A stretch of 35,501 nt of DNA from an uncultured Bacilli bacterium (lineage in GTDB: Bacteria; Bacillota_I; Bacilli_A; RF39; UBA660). Position 1 is the stretch's first letter, and every line of letters begins with the position of its first letter. This document shows, piece after piece, positions 10,008 through 18,272 of this stretch. Below the pieces are notes generated by a model. That model saw nothing but the letters and a program-made list of their open reading frames with translations, ran no database searches and was not told the origin of the DNA. Where the stretch lies: NCBI GenBank assembly GCA_944363915.1, contig CALVVR010000017.1, positions 1-35,501 on the forward strand, given 5' to 3'. The translations under genes were made by a program, and so were the position numbers.

Positions 10008-10513
10008 TTAATTATTAAGTTCATTATCTATTAATATTTTTATTTTTTTATAACTATTATATAGTATTTGTTCGATTCCTTTTTTACAATTAGTTGGCGA
10101 AGAAGAAGGTAATTTTATATCTTCAATATTAGTATCTTTTAGTATATATTTTTGATATAATTGATGAGCTTTATTACCGGTAGTAAAGATGTATTTGATA
10201 TTGCTTTTTTTAATTATTTTTTTTATATCATTGGGAACAATATTTTTAATAGTATTGTCCATCGAACCTTCAATTTCACATTTTTTTACAACATCAAACA
10301 AAGCAATGTGATGATTTAATAAAATCTTAATTTATCATTGTTATTATTTCCAATTTTTTCATCAAATACTTTTGATAAGATATTCCAAAAACGATTTTGG
10401 GGATGACTATAATAAAATTGTTTTTCCCGTGATTTAACTGAGGGAAAACTTCCTAAAATTAAAACGATACTATTTTTATCGTAAATAGGTTTTAAAGGAT
10501 GTTCTATAAGCAT
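10008..10513 (-). pseudogene. DNA-deoxyinosine/uracil-DNA glycosylase (Mug-like superfamily), frameshifted
   Basis: Two consecutive reading frames form one protein of about 168 residues. The N-terminal half (10316-10513) reads MLIEHPLKPIYDKNSIVLILGSF with the family motif GSFPSVKSREKQFYYSHPQN, then hits a stop just after DKLRF. The C-terminal half resumes one frame over as LLNHHIALFDVVKKCEIEGS, then SMDNTIKNIVPNDI and IFTTGNKAHQLY, as expected for hypoxanthine- or mismatch-uracil-DNA glycosylases. Restoring one T within the T4 tract (A4 at 10321-10324 on the plus strand) joins both halves. The gene has a good ribosome binding site (GGTGG before the ATG at 10513) and its own -10 box, so decay, if real, is recent. 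A sequencing or assembly indel, or slippage-rescued expression, cannot be excluded. Confidence 0.85.
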
Positions 10514-10529
10514 TTAAACCACCATTTTA

Positions 10530-10538
10530 ATTATATCA
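10530..10538 (-). promoter_or_regulatory. Extended -10 promoter of the DNA glycosylase gene
   Basis: On the minus strand TGATATAAT lies about 17 bp upstream of the ATG at 10513. No convincing -35 box is seen at standard spacing. Confidence 0.5.
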
Positions 10539-10645
10539 TATAAAATTATAGATATTGTTTTTTCTTTTGTTTTATTGTATTATTATGTTGATTTTATTTG
10601 CTGATTAAAATTGGAAAATTAAAAAAATAATTGAGAAAGATTAGA

Positions 10646-10675
10646 TAGACTTAAATCAAAGTAAAATGATATAAA
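10646..10675 (+). promoter_or_regulatory. Promoter of uvrB
   Basis: Weak -35 TAGACT, 18-bp spacer, and extended -10 TGA-TATAAA, 57 bp upstream of the ATG. No SOS (LexA/DinR) box was recognised by eye in this interval. Confidence 0.5.
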
Positions 10676-10732
10676 TATAAAAGTAAAAATTAACTAGAAA
10701 AAAGATTATTAATTTAGAAAGAGGGATTAAAT

Positions 10733-12682
10733 ATGTTTGAATTAGTATCAAAATTTAAACCTAGTGGTGATCAACCACAAGCAATAGAAAAATTAGTTGA
10801 AGGAATTAAAAATAATGAAAAATATCAAGTTTTATTAGGCGCAACTGGAACTGGTAAAACGTTCACAATTGCCAATGTTATTAATCAGGTTAATAAACCA
10901 ACTTTAGTTTTAGCGCACAATAAAACTTTAGCTGGACAATTATATGCCGAATTAAAAGAATTGTTTCCAAATAATCATGTGGAATACTTTGTATCATATT
11001 ACGATTATTATCAACCAGAAGCTTATGTGGCTAAAACAGATACTTATATTGAAAAAGATGCTGCTATTAATGATGAAATTGATGAATTAAGACATTCTGC
11101 TACAGCTGCTTTATTAAATAACCGAGATGTTATTGTAGTTGCATCAGTTTCGTGTATTTATGGTATTGGAGAAAAAGAAGAATATAAAAATAAAATGTTA
11201 ACTTTAACAGTTGGTGATAAAGTTGAACGAAATCAAATATTAGAAAAATTAGTTGAAATGTTATATGAAAGAAATAATTTAGACTTGAAAAGAGGTTGCT
11301 TTCGCGTTCGTGGTGATATTTTAGAAGTTGTTCCTATCTCACAACACAACCATGCAATTAGAATTGAATTTTTTGGTGATGAAATAGACAAAATAGCAGA
11401 AGTAGATATTTTAACTGGAAAAGTAATCAATAATAAAAACTCCATTTCTATATTTCCCGCTAGCCATTTTGTTACCAGCGAAGATAAATTAAAAGTAGCT
11501 ATTAAAAATATTAAAGAAGAATTAAATGAACAATTAGAAAAATTTAAAAAAGAAAATAAATTATTAGAATACCAAAGATTACAAGAAAGAACTAATTATG
11601 ATTTAGAAATGTTAGAAGAAACTGGCTTTTGTAGAGGTGTGGAAAATTATTCAAGACCATTAGCTTTAAAGCCACCAGGAGCAACCCCTACTACTTTAAT
11701 TGATTTTTTTGATAAAGATTTTTTAATGGTTGTCGATGAATCACATGTAACTTTACCACAAGTAAGAGGAATGTATAATGGTGATCGTGCCAGAAAAGAA
11801 GTTTTAGTAGAATATGGTTTTAGATTACCTAGTGCTTTAGATAATCGTCCTTTAAAGTTCGATGAATTTGAAGATAAAATAAATCAAATTATTTGTGTAT
11901 CTGCTACGCCAGGTGATTATGAATTAAGTAAAACCAACAATAAATATATTGAACAGATAATTAGGCCAACTGGGTTATTAGATCCTAAAATTACAGTTAA
12001 ACCAGCTAAAGGTCAAATTGATGACTTAGTTAACGAAATAAATAATCAAATTAATAATAACGAAAGAACACTAATTACAACATTAACTATTAGAATGGCT
12101 GAAGAACTAACCAATTATTTAAAAAAATTAGATATTAAGGTTGCTTATCTTCACACTGAAGTTAAAACTTTAGAAAGGTTAAAAATAATTAGCGATTTAA
12201 GAAAAGGAAAATATGATGTTTTAGTTGGAATTAATTTATTACGAGAAGGATTAGATATTCCAGAAGTAAGTTTAGTCGCTATATTAGATGCAGATAAACA
12301 AGGTTTTTTAAGAAGTGAACGTAGCTTAATTCAGACAATTGGAAGAGCCGCTAGAAATGCAAATGGAAGAGTTATCATGTATGCCGATACCATTAGTGAT
12401 TCAATGGATAAAGCGATTAAAGAAACTAATCGTCGTCGTAAGATTCAACAAAAGTACAATTTAGAACATAATATTACTCCAAAGACTATTATTAAAGAGA
12501 TACGAGAAGTTGTTACTAATAATAAAGAAATAGAAAAAGAACCAAGTAAGATGACTAAAAAAGATAAACAAAAATTAATGGTTGAGATCGAAAAAGAAAT
12601 GAAAGAAGCTGCTAAAAATCTAGACTTCGAAAGAGCTATGGAATTAAGAGATATTTTGTTTGAATATAAAAGTTCTGATTAA
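10733..12682 (+). CDS. uvrB: Excinuclease ABC subunit B
   Basis: Damage-verifying helicase-like subunit of nucleotide excision repair; it is loaded by UvrA and recruits UvrC. Visible features in order: Walker A GATGTGKT (about residues 38-45), the beta-hairpin region [20 protein letters not shown], helicase motif II as DESHVTLPQ, helicase C-terminal motifs including [16 protein letters not shown] and [12 protein letters not shown], and the C-terminal UVR (UvrC-binding) motif near [13 protein letters not shown]. At 649 aa it is close to the usual length of about 660. The ATG has an AGAAAGAGGG ribosome binding site. In Bacillus uvrB is followed by uvrA; here a weak terminator and lgt follow, so uvrA must be elsewhere if present. 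Confidence 0.99.
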   Translation: MFELVSKFKPSGDQPQAIEKLVEGIKNNEKYQVLLGATGTGKTFTIANVINQVNKPTLVLAHNKTLAGQLYAELKELFPNNHVEYFVSYYDYYQPEAYVAKTDTYIEKDAAINDEIDELRHSATAALLNNRDVIVVASVSCIYGIGEKEEYKNKMLTLTVGDKVERNQILEKLVEMLYERNNLDLKRGCFRVRGDILEVVPISQHNHAIRIEFFGDEIDKIAEVDILTGKVINNKNSISIFPASHFVTSEDKLKVAIKNIKEELNEQLEKFKKENKLLEYQRLQERTNYDLEMLEETGFCRGVENYSRPLALKPPGATPTTLIDFFDKDFLMVVDESHVTLPQVRGMYNGDRARKEVLVEYGFRLPSALDNRPLKFDEFEDKINQIICVSATPGDYELSKTNNKYIEQIIRPTGLLDPKITVKPAKGQIDDLVNEINNQINNNERTLITTLTIRMAEELTNYLKKLDIKVAYLHTEVKTLERLKIISDLRKGKYDVLVGINLLREGLDIPEVSLVAILDADKQGFLRSERSLIQTIGRAARNANGRVIMYADTISDSMDKAIKETNRRRKIQQKYNLEHNITPKTIIKEIREVVTNNKEIEKEPSKMTKKDKQKLMVEIEKEMKEAAKNLDFERAMELRDILFEYKSSD

Positions 12683-12706
12683 TATAGGAATATGATTTTA
12701 ACTATT

Positions 12707-12735
12707 AAGTTTGAAAATTAAATCTTGAACTTTTT
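12707..12735 (+). terminator. Probable weak terminator after uvrB
   Basis: An 8-bp stem with two G-U pairs (AAGTTTGA and TTGAACTT, 10-nt loop) is followed by a short T run. The stability is modest. Confidence 0.45.
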
Positions 12736-12769
12736 GTTAATAAATTAGCTATTCATGATATAATGAATA
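12734..12769 (+). promoter_or_regulatory. Promoter of lgt-trxB with an inverted repeat over the -10 box
   Basis: Extended -10 TGA-TATAAT (TATAAT at 12759-12764); a possible -35 TTGTTA (12734-12739) has a long 19-bp spacer. The repeat TATTCAT-GATATA-ATGAATA (12750-12769) straddles the -10 box and could be an operator. Confidence 0.65.
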
Positions 12770-12788
12770 ATAGAAAGGAATTGAAAAT

Positions 12789-13604
12789 ATGAATCCAGTT
12801 TTATTAGATTTAGGTTTTATCAAAATATATTGGTATTCGATAATGATTCTATTAGGTATTTTTGTCGGAGGATCAGTTATTATAAAAGAAGCTAAGCGAT
12901 TTAAAATACCAGAGGATTATATTATAAACCTAATATTATTGTGTATGTTGTTTAGCATATTAGGGGCAAGACTTTATTATGTTGCTTTTGAGTGGGAATA
13001 TTATAGTCACCATTTACTAGATATAATAAAAATTTGGGAAGGTGGATTAGCTATTCATGGCGGTATTTTATTTGGATTAATCTTCATTATATTTTATACA
13101 AAAAAATATAAAGTTAATACTTGGCGAATGCTAGATATTGTTGTAGTTGGATTAATAATAGGTCAAGCAATTGGCCGTTGGGGGAATTTTTTTAATGGTG
13201 AAGCCCATGGACCAGCTACTACGTTAGAAACATTACAAGGCTTATTTATCCCAGGATTTATTATTGAAGGCATGAATATTCATGGAACATATTACCACCC
13301 TACTTTCCTTTATGAGTCTTTGTGGTGTTTATTAGGTTTTATTGTACTATTAATGTTTAGAAGAAGATACTATTGTAAAATAGGTCAAACTACGGGTTTA
13401 TACTTAATTTGGTATGGAATAGGTCGCTATTTTATCGAAGGAATGCGAACAGATAGTTTAATGTTATTTGACTTTAAAGTTGCTCAAATTGTTTCTATAG
13501 CCGCTGTTGTAATAGGTTTTATTATCTTATTGGTTAAATCTCGAGGATCAAAATTAAATAATCGTTATAATGATATGGAGAATTTAGATGAAGTTAGATT
13601 TTGA
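12789..13604 (+). CDS. lgt: Prolipoprotein diacylglyceryl transferase
   Basis: Transfers diacylglycerol from phosphatidylglycerol to the lipobox Cys of prolipoproteins in the cytoplasmic membrane, the first step of lipoprotein maturation. The Lgt signature GRWGNFFNGEAHG is exact, and the essential His region GGLAIHGGILFG precedes it. About seven hydrophobic segments are visible, starting at residue 15. At 271 aa it has normal length. The start follows an AGAAAGGAATTG ribosome binding site. The last 17 bp overlap trxB, so the two are co-transcribed. In Bacillus lgt follows hprK; no hprK is present here. Confidence 0.98.
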   Translation: MNPVLLDLGFIKIYWYSIMILLGIFVGGSVIIKEAKRFKIPEDYIINLILLCMLFSILGARLYYVAFEWEYYSHHLLDIIKIWEGGLAIHGGILFGLIFIIFYTKKYKVNTWRMLDIVVVGLIIGQAIGRWGNFFNGEAHGPATTLETLQGLFIPGFIIEGMNIHGTYYHPTFLYESLWCLLGFIVLLMFRRRYYCKIGQTTGLYLIWYGIGRYFIEGMRTDSLMLFDFKVAQIVSIAAVVIGFIILLVKSRGSKLNNRYNDMENLDEVRF

Positions 13605-14457
13605 TTGTGTCATAGTTGGTGCAGGAATTGCTGGGATGACAGCTGCTATTTATTTAAAAAGATCAAATTTAAATGTTTTAATCTTAGATAACGATGCTCC
13701 TGGTGGTTTATTAAATAAAATTAGTTCTATTGAAAATTATCCGGGATTTATTAATATTAGTGGTCCTGATTTAGCGTATAAAATCTATGAACAAGTTAAT
13801 AATTTAGGTATTGAAATTCGTTATGGTAAAGTCATTGATATTAAAGATCATCAAGTAATAACTGATCTTGAAACAATTACCACTAAAAAGATTATTTTAG
13901 CAATCGGTCGTAAGGCACGAAAATTAGAAAACACTAATAATTTAAAAAATGTTAGTTATTGTGCTGTATGTGATGCTAATCTTTATAAAAATAAAACAGT
14001 GGCCTTAGTTGGTTATAGCAATTCAGAAATGGAAGAAGCTTTATATTTAGCCGATATTTGTAAAAAAGTAATTATTATTGGGCGTGGCAAGGAGTTTAAA
14101 GGTGAAGAAACTTTAGCCGATAGAATTAGAAGTAAAGAAAATGTTGAAATAGAATTAGATTGTGTAATTAAAACACTTGAAAGTGATAACGACATTTTAA
14201 CTAAAATTATTACTAATAAAGGTGAATTTTTAGTTGATGGTATGTTTATTGCCATCGGTTATGAACCTAATACCGAATTTTTAAAAGATATTAATAAAGA
14301 CAAAGGTTATATTATTGTTGATGATAAAATGAAAACAAATATTGATTATATTTTTGCCTGTGGCGATATTATTAAAAAAGATATTTATCAATTAACTACT
14401 GCAGTTGGTGAAGCAACCATTGCTGCTATTAACGTTAAAAAAGAAATAAATAATTAA
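13588..14457 (+). CDS. trxB: Thioredoxin reductase family flavoprotein with atypical NAD(P)H-binding motifs
   Basis: Family role: FAD enzyme that passes electrons to thioredoxin through a CxxC disulfide. Visible: N-terminal FAD fold VGAGIAGMTAAIYLKR, the redox pair Cys-125/Cys-128 (CAVC), and the C-terminal FAD motif FACGDI followed by TTAVGEATIAA. The middle domain is unusual. The canonical GGGDSAxEE is replaced by GYSNSEMEE (142-150), and the HRRxxFRA motif that reads the NADPH 2'-phosphate is replaced by GRGKEFKG (165-172). It is also short at 289 aa against about 310-320. It may therefore prefer NADH or another donor, or have specialised; the ATG at 13588 with GGAG upstream, overlapping lgt, is the natural start. 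Family assignment is firm, cofactor is open. Confidence 0.92.
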   Translation: MKLDFDCVIVGAGIAGMTAAIYLKRSNLNVLILDNDAPGGLLNKISSIENYPGFINISGPDLAYKIYEQVNNLGIEIRYGKVIDIKDHQVITDLETITTKKIILAIGRKARKLENTNNLKNVSYCAVCDANLYKNKTVALVGYSNSEMEEALYLADICKKVIIIGRGKEFKGEETLADRIRSKENVEIELDCVIKTLESDNDILTKIITNKGEFLVDGMFIAIGYEPNTEFLKDINKDKGYIIVDDKMKTNIDYIFACGDIIKKDIYQLTTAVGEATIAAINVKKEINN

Positions 14458-14483
14458 TTGTACGATTTAAGTACAATTTTTTT
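14456..14483 (+). terminator. Terminator of lgt-trxB
   Basis: A perfect 8-bp stem (AATTGTAC and GTACAATT, 7-nt loop) overlaps the trxB stop codon and continues into a T run. Confidence 0.85.
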
Positions 14484-14838
14484 GTTACTATTGTAAAAAA
14501 TAAATTTGTTTTATCTAGATGAATCATAAGTAAAATAGAGCGAATAAAGTAATCCGAAAAATTATTTTTTCTATGCAAAAAATATGCTATTGCTTTAAAA
14601 AAATATAAATAAAAAACAAGTTTTTGATAAAAAGGCAAAAATGCCCCTTTCCCCATATGAAGATACATGAGAATAAACTTGTTTATTATGTTCAACTGTA
14701 TAATATTGAATCTTATAATTCTAACGTGAAAAACTTAATTTTTATTAAGAAAAGGACTTATATAGGTCGGCCTTTTTTCTGACAGTTGAAATTTGTAAAT
14801 GTTATTATATATTAGTTTTAGAAAGTTTGCAAGTTAGG
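14484..14838. other. Intergenic stretch with unexplained structure, possible small RNA
   Basis: No credible protein gene is seen here; the one long minus-strand frame starts at TTG without a ribosome binding site and has shadow-like composition. The stretch holds a perfect 10-bp inverted repeat (AAACAAGTTT at 14614-14623, AAACTTGTTT at 14675-14684) enclosing 51 bases. Those contain a small hairpin GGCA-AAAA-TGCC (14634-14645) and a pyrimidine run CCCCTTTCCCC. On the minus strand the outer repeat ends in a run of T, as a terminator would. A GTATAATATTG sequence and a plus-strand terminator-like hairpin (14750-14778) lie downstream. Together they are compatible with one or two small transcripts, but no known RNA family was recognised. 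Confidence 0.4.
14750..14778 (+). terminator. Terminator-like hairpin in the trxB-yvcK gap
   Basis: AAAAGG and CCTTTT can pair around an inner GAC/GTC helix with a 2-nt bulge, ending in six T. No gene precedes it within 290 bp, so what transcript it would end is unclear. Confidence 0.5.
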
Positions 14839-14868
14839 TTGCGGACGCAGTCTGCCGTATGATATAAT
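14839..14868 (+). promoter_or_regulatory. Promoter of yvcK-whiA
   Basis: Perfect extended -10 TGATATAAT (TATAAT at 14863-14868) 38 bp before the ATG; the -35 candidate TTGCGG has an 18-bp spacer. The spacer region GCGGACGCAGTCTGCCG is markedly more GC-rich than its surroundings and contains GCAG-T-CTGC. Confidence 0.65.
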
Positions 14869-14906
14869 TAGATAAACAAATAAATAAAATTAAGTGGTGA
14901 TGTATA

Positions 14907-15860
14907 ATGAATAAAAAAGTAGTTATTTTAGGTGGTGGTACTGGATTATCTACTCTATTACGTGGTTTAAAACAATTCCCAATTGATATAACTGCTATTG
15001 TTGCAGTATCCGACGATGGAAGAAGTACTGGTAAGTTAAGAAAAGAGTTTAATGTTCCCGCTGTTGGTGACATAAGGCAAGTTATTGTAGCATTATCAGA
15101 AACTGAACCTTTAGTTCAAGATTTATTAAATTATCGGTTTGAAACTAAAAGTGATTTGAATGGTCATGCGTTAGGAAATTTATTACTTACAGCTCTTATA
15201 AACGTTGCTGGCAACATGTCGACAGGAATTGAATCATTAGGTAAAATATTAAATTTAAAAGGAAAAGTTTTACCATTAACAGAAGATAATGTAACCTTAA
15301 TGGCTAAAATGGAAGATAATAATGTTATTGAAGGGGAACACAATATTACTGAATATGAGGGAAAAATAAAAGAAATATTTTATAAAGAAAAACCAGAAAT
15401 AAATGATGATGTTATAAAAGAAATAAAACAAGCTGATTTGATCATTTTAAGTATGGGAAGTTTATATACAAGTTTATTGCCTAATTTAATATGCGATAAG
15501 ATAAAAAGTACAATCGATGAAAGTAATGCAGAAGTAATGTATATTTGTAATATAATGACACAACCAGGAGAAACAGATAAATTTACAGCATCAGACCATG
15601 TTAGAACAGTTAATAATTATTTAGGCCAAAAGAAAATTGGTGTGGTTTTAGCTAACACAGGTTCAATAACTAAAGAAATGAAAGAAAAATATGCTTGTTT
15701 AGAACAAAAAGATCCAGTTGTTTTCGATAAAAAAAATCTAAAAAATATGAATGTCAAAATTATATCTGATGATTTTGTTGCTACTACTGGTAATAGATTA
15801 AGACACGATACAATTAAATTAGGTCTTCATATTTATTCGTATTTAGTTTTAGGCAGGTGA
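14907..15860 (+). CDS. yvcK: YvcK/GlmR-type uridyl-sugar-binding protein (CofD-like fold)
   Basis: Family members bind UDP-sugars and are needed for cell-wall precursor supply on gluconeogenic carbon sources, acting in the cytoplasm. Visible: N-terminal VVILGGGTGLSTLLRGLK, the DDGRSTGKLR motif (residues about 37-46), GHALGNLLLTALI, and the long YvcK-type C-terminal half with LSMGSLYTSLLPNL and ICNIMTQPGET. At 317 aa its length matches the family. Ribosome binding site GGTGAT. It is four bases ahead of whiA, the classical yvcK-whiA pair. In Bacillus rapZ (yvcJ) precedes it; here it does not. Confidence 0.95.
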   Translation: MNKKVVILGGGTGLSTLLRGLKQFPIDITAIVAVSDDGRSTGKLRKEFNVPAVGDIRQVIVALSETEPLVQDLLNYRFETKSDLNGHALGNLLLTALINVAGNMSTGIESLGKILNLKGKVLPLTEDNVTLMAKMEDNNVIEGEHNITEYEGKIKEIFYKEKPEINDDVIKEIKQADLIILSMGSLYTSLLPNLICDKIKSTIDESNAEVMYICNIMTQPGETDKFTASDHVRTVNNYLGQKKIGVVLANTGSITKEMKEKYACLEQKDPVVFDKKNLKNMNVKIISDDFVATTGNRLRHDTIKLGLHIYSYLVLGR

Positions 15861-15864
15861 TTTT

Positions 15865-16773
15865 ATGTCATTTACTAGTATTGTTAAAAATGAAGTAAGT
15901 AAATTAGAAACTAATGAATTAGAAAAAATAGCTGAATTATCAGCTATTATTTCTAATGGCTCTATTATTGATAAAGATATAAAAATAACTACCGAAAATG
16001 CTAGTATAGCTAGAAGAATTTATAATTTAATCAAAGATTTATATCAAATAAGTCCTTTAATTATTGTAAGAAGGATTAGTAAAAAAAATCTTTATATTTT
16101 ACAAATAAAAAACAAAGAAATTTTAAAAAAATTAGGAATTTATGAAAAAAAAATATTAAAGATTCCTAAGGAATATATTATTGATGATGAAGAATCGATA
16201 CGGGCGTATTTAAGAGGAGTATTTTTAATGACGGGTTCATTAAACGACCCTAAAACAGCACGTTATCATTTAGAATTTTCAGTTGATAATCGGAACTATG
16301 CCATATTTATAAAAAACTTATTAAATAAATATCAATTAAATAGTAAAGTTTTAAAGCGGGGCACAAAATATATGGTCTACATAAAAGAAGCCGAAAAAAT
16401 TAGTGATTTTTTAAGAATAATAAGTGCATATAATGCAGTTATGTATTTTGAAGATATTAGAATTTATCGTGATCATAAGAATATGACAAATCGTTTAAAT
16501 AATTGTGAACAAGCTAATGTTGATAAAATAATTGAAACAGCTAATAAACAAATTAAAAACATTGAATTAATCAAAGATAGTGTTGGACTCGATCTACTTG
16601 ACGAAAAAGAAAGAGTTGTTGCTGAATATCGTTTAAAATATAAAGATATTTCTTTATTAGAATTAAGCGAAATAATTTCAATAGAAACAGGTAATAAAAT
16701 CACTAAATCTGGAATATATCACCGTTTAAAAAAAATTGATGATATTGCTAATAAAATAAAAAATAAATTATGA
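15865..16773 (+). CDS. whiA: WhiA-family DNA-binding protein
   Basis: WhiA is a nucleoid-associated protein or regulator linked to cell division, and to sporulation in actinomycetes. Visible: an N-terminal LAGLIDADG-like domain (YLRGVFLMTGSLNDP, about residues 113-127, with the later half FSVDNRNYAIFIKNLL) that lacks nuclease activity in the family, and a C-terminal helix-turn-helix with LLELSEIISIETGNKITKSG followed by IYHRLKKI. At 302 aa it has typical length. GGTGAT precedes the ATG; the gene follows yvcK by 4 bp and is closed by a terminator. Confidence 0.96.
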   Translation: MSFTSIVKNEVSKLETNELEKIAELSAIISNGSIIDKDIKITTENASIARRIYNLIKDLYQISPLIIVRRISKKNLYILQIKNKEILKKLGIYEKKILKIPKEYIIDDEESIRAYLRGVFLMTGSLNDPKTARYHLEFSVDNRNYAIFIKNLLNKYQLNSKVLKRGTKYMVYIKEAEKISDFLRIISAYNAVMYFEDIRIYRDHKNMTNRLNNCEQANVDKIIETANKQIKNIELIKDSVGLDLLDEKERVVAEYRLKYKDISLLELSEIISIETGNKITKSGIYHRLKKIDDIANKIKNKL

Positions 16774-16807
16774 GAAAGTGTGAAACAAAAGCATTTTCTC
16801 TTTTTAT
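16772..16807 (+). terminator. Terminator of yvcK-whiA
   Basis: A 10-bp stem with two G-U pairs (GAGAAAGTGT and GCATTTTCTC, 9-nt loop) begins in the whiA stop codon and is followed by TTTTTATT. Confidence 0.8.
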
Positions 16808-16823
16808 TATCAATATTTTATAG

Positions 16824-16829
16824 TATAAT
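16824..16829 (+). promoter_or_regulatory. -10 box for the gdpP-like to rlmH operon
   Basis: TATAAT 17 bp before the chosen ATG. The -35 region is T-rich and overlaps the preceding terminator T run without a clear TTGACA-like box. Confidence 0.5.
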
Positions 16830-16846
16830 AATGATGGGTGAAAAAA

Positions 16847-17824
16847 ATGGAACAAATTTTTAAAACACTTACACAATTAATTAAAGATAATGATAATATT
16901 TTTATTATGACACATAAAAACCCCGATTTTGATGGTATTGGTTCAGCAATTGGTTTGCAACAGATCATTAATAGTTTTAAAAAAAATAGTTATATTATTT
17001 TAAATGGTAATGAAAAAAACAAATCATTAATTAAAAGTTATAATTTATTGAAAGAAAATAAATTATATTTTAATACAGTCATGAAAACCAAAGCAACTAA
17101 TTTAATTAAAGAAAACACTTTATTGATAATTTTAGACACTCATAAGCAAGATATGACCGAAGTTCCTGTATTAATTAATAAAACAAATAATATTGTTGTG
17201 ATTGATCATCATATTAAAAGCAAAGATTACATAAAAGAAGCTAGCTTAACTTACATAAATGCTAATTTATCAAGTACTGTTGAATTTATGACAAATTATA
17301 TTAAATATTTAAATAAAACAGTTGATTCATTAATTGCAACTTTTATGTTAGTTGGTTTAGAAATTGATACTAATAATTTTCGATTAAAAACTACCAAGGA
17401 TACTTACGAAGCAGCTTCTTTCTTATTAGAATTAGGTGCTGATAACGTTTTAAAACAAGAATTATTACAAGAAAATAAAAACGATTATTTAAAAAGACAA
17501 AAATTAATTGAAAAAAGTTATATGATTAATGATAATATGGCTTTATGTGTTGCTGATAATGAATTATATGAAAGCAAAGATTTAGCTTATATTGCTGAGC
17601 AATTATTACAATTTGAAAATGTTACAGCTTCTTTTGTTATTGGTCATTTAACTAAAGATATAATTGGAATCAGTGCTAGATCTTTGGGCAATGTTAATGT
17701 TGAAGAAATAATGGCAAAATTAGGTGGCGGAGGCCATTTGACTGAAGCTGCTACGCAAATAAAAAATAGCACATTAAAAAAGGTAGAACAGCAATTAATT
17801 GAGCAAATTGGAGGAAAAAAATGA
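16847..17824 (+). CDS. GdpP-like DHH/DHHA1 phosphodiesterase, catalytic half only
   Basis: Probably hydrolyses cyclic di-AMP to pApA in the cytoplasm. The sequence resembles the C-terminal half of GdpP (YybT): [13 protein letters not shown] (His-23, Asp-27, Asp-29 as metal ligands), VVIDHH (DHH at 120-122), a conserved Ser/Thr segment LSSTVEFM, and the DHHA1 motif [13 protein letters not shown] (293-305). At 325 aa it lacks the two membrane helices, the PAS and the degenerate GGDEF domains of full GdpP (about 660 aa), so it resembles DhhP/Pde2 in layout. The position just before rplI-dnaB is exactly that of gdpP in Bacillus, favouring loss of the sensory half. I chose ATG 16847 because GGGTGA sits 5 bp upstream; the in-frame GTG at 16838 overlaps that site. 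It overlaps rplI by 4 bp (ATGA). Confidence 0.9.
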   Translation: MEQIFKTLTQLIKDNDNIFIMTHKNPDFDGIGSAIGLQQIINSFKKNSYIILNGNEKNKSLIKSYNLLKENKLYFNTVMKTKATNLIKENTLLIILDTHKQDMTEVPVLINKTNNIVVIDHHIKSKDYIKEASLTYINANLSSTVEFMTNYIKYLNKTVDSLIATFMLVGLEIDTNNFRLKTTKDTYEAASFLLELGADNVLKQELLQENKNDYLKRQKLIEKSYMINDNMALCVADNELYESKDLAYIAEQLLQFENVTASFVIGHLTKDIIGISARSLGNVNVEEIMAKLGGGGHLTEAATQIKNSTLKKVEQQLIEQIGGKK

Positions 17825-18261
17825 AAGTAATTTTTATTAAAGATTTAAAAGGGCAAGGCAAAAAAGGCGAAATAAAAGAAGTAAAAGATGGTTATGGAAT
17901 GAACTTTTTAATTAAAAATGATTATGCTGTTTTAGCTAGTGATTCTAATCTAAAACATTTTAATACACAAAAAAATAAAGAATTATTAGAGGAAAGCTTA
18001 TGTATTAAAGAATGCGAAAAACTAAAAGAACAATTAGAAAAATTAAAAATCAATATTAAAGTTAAAGTTGGTAAAGAAGATAAAGTGTTTGGTAGTGTCA
18101 GTACTAAACAAATAGTAACTGAATTAAAAAAACTAAACTTTAATATTGATAAAAATAAAATAAAATTAACTAGTCCCCTATCTAGTTTAGGAACACACTT
18201 TGTAACAGTTGAGTTACATAAAAAAGTGATTGCTAATTTAAAAATAAACTTAGTAAAGTAG
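17821..18261 (+). CDS. rplI: 50S ribosomal protein L9
   Basis: Binds 23S rRNA near the base of the L1 stalk. The N-terminal domain carries the family pattern [20 protein letters not shown] then [14 protein letters not shown], followed by the long connecting helix and a C-terminal domain with [11 protein letters not shown]. At 146 aa it has normal length. Its GGAGG ribosome binding site lies in the end of the gdpP-like gene and the ATG overlaps that gene's stop. Unusually for L9, the loop after GY reads GMNFLIKND rather than the common ARNFLIPxG. Confidence 0.98.
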   Translation: MKVIFIKDLKGQGKKGEIKEVKDGYGMNFLIKNDYAVLASDSNLKHFNTQKNKELLEESLCIKECEKLKEQLEKLKINIKVKVGKEDKVFGSVSTKQIVTELKKLNFNIDKNKIKLTSPLSSLGTHFVTVELHKKVIANLKINLVK

Positions 18262-18272
18262 GATTGATATAT

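Noticed and set aside
10316-10513. 65-residue independent protein upstream of a separate 97-residue protein
   Set aside because: Both halves align in order to one DNA glycosylase family and are joined by a single-base shift; the second has no proper start.
14435-14695. 86-codon minus-strand reading frame after trxB
   Set aside because: It starts at TTG with no ribosome binding site, overlaps the trxB terminator and 3' end, and its composition looks like chance AT-rich sequence.
13588-15860. Mycoplasma-type genetic code (UGA as Trp)
   Set aside because: lgt, yvcK, whiA, the gdpP-like gene, the M23 gene and parB end at TGA at family-typical positions and all recognised Trp residues use TGG.
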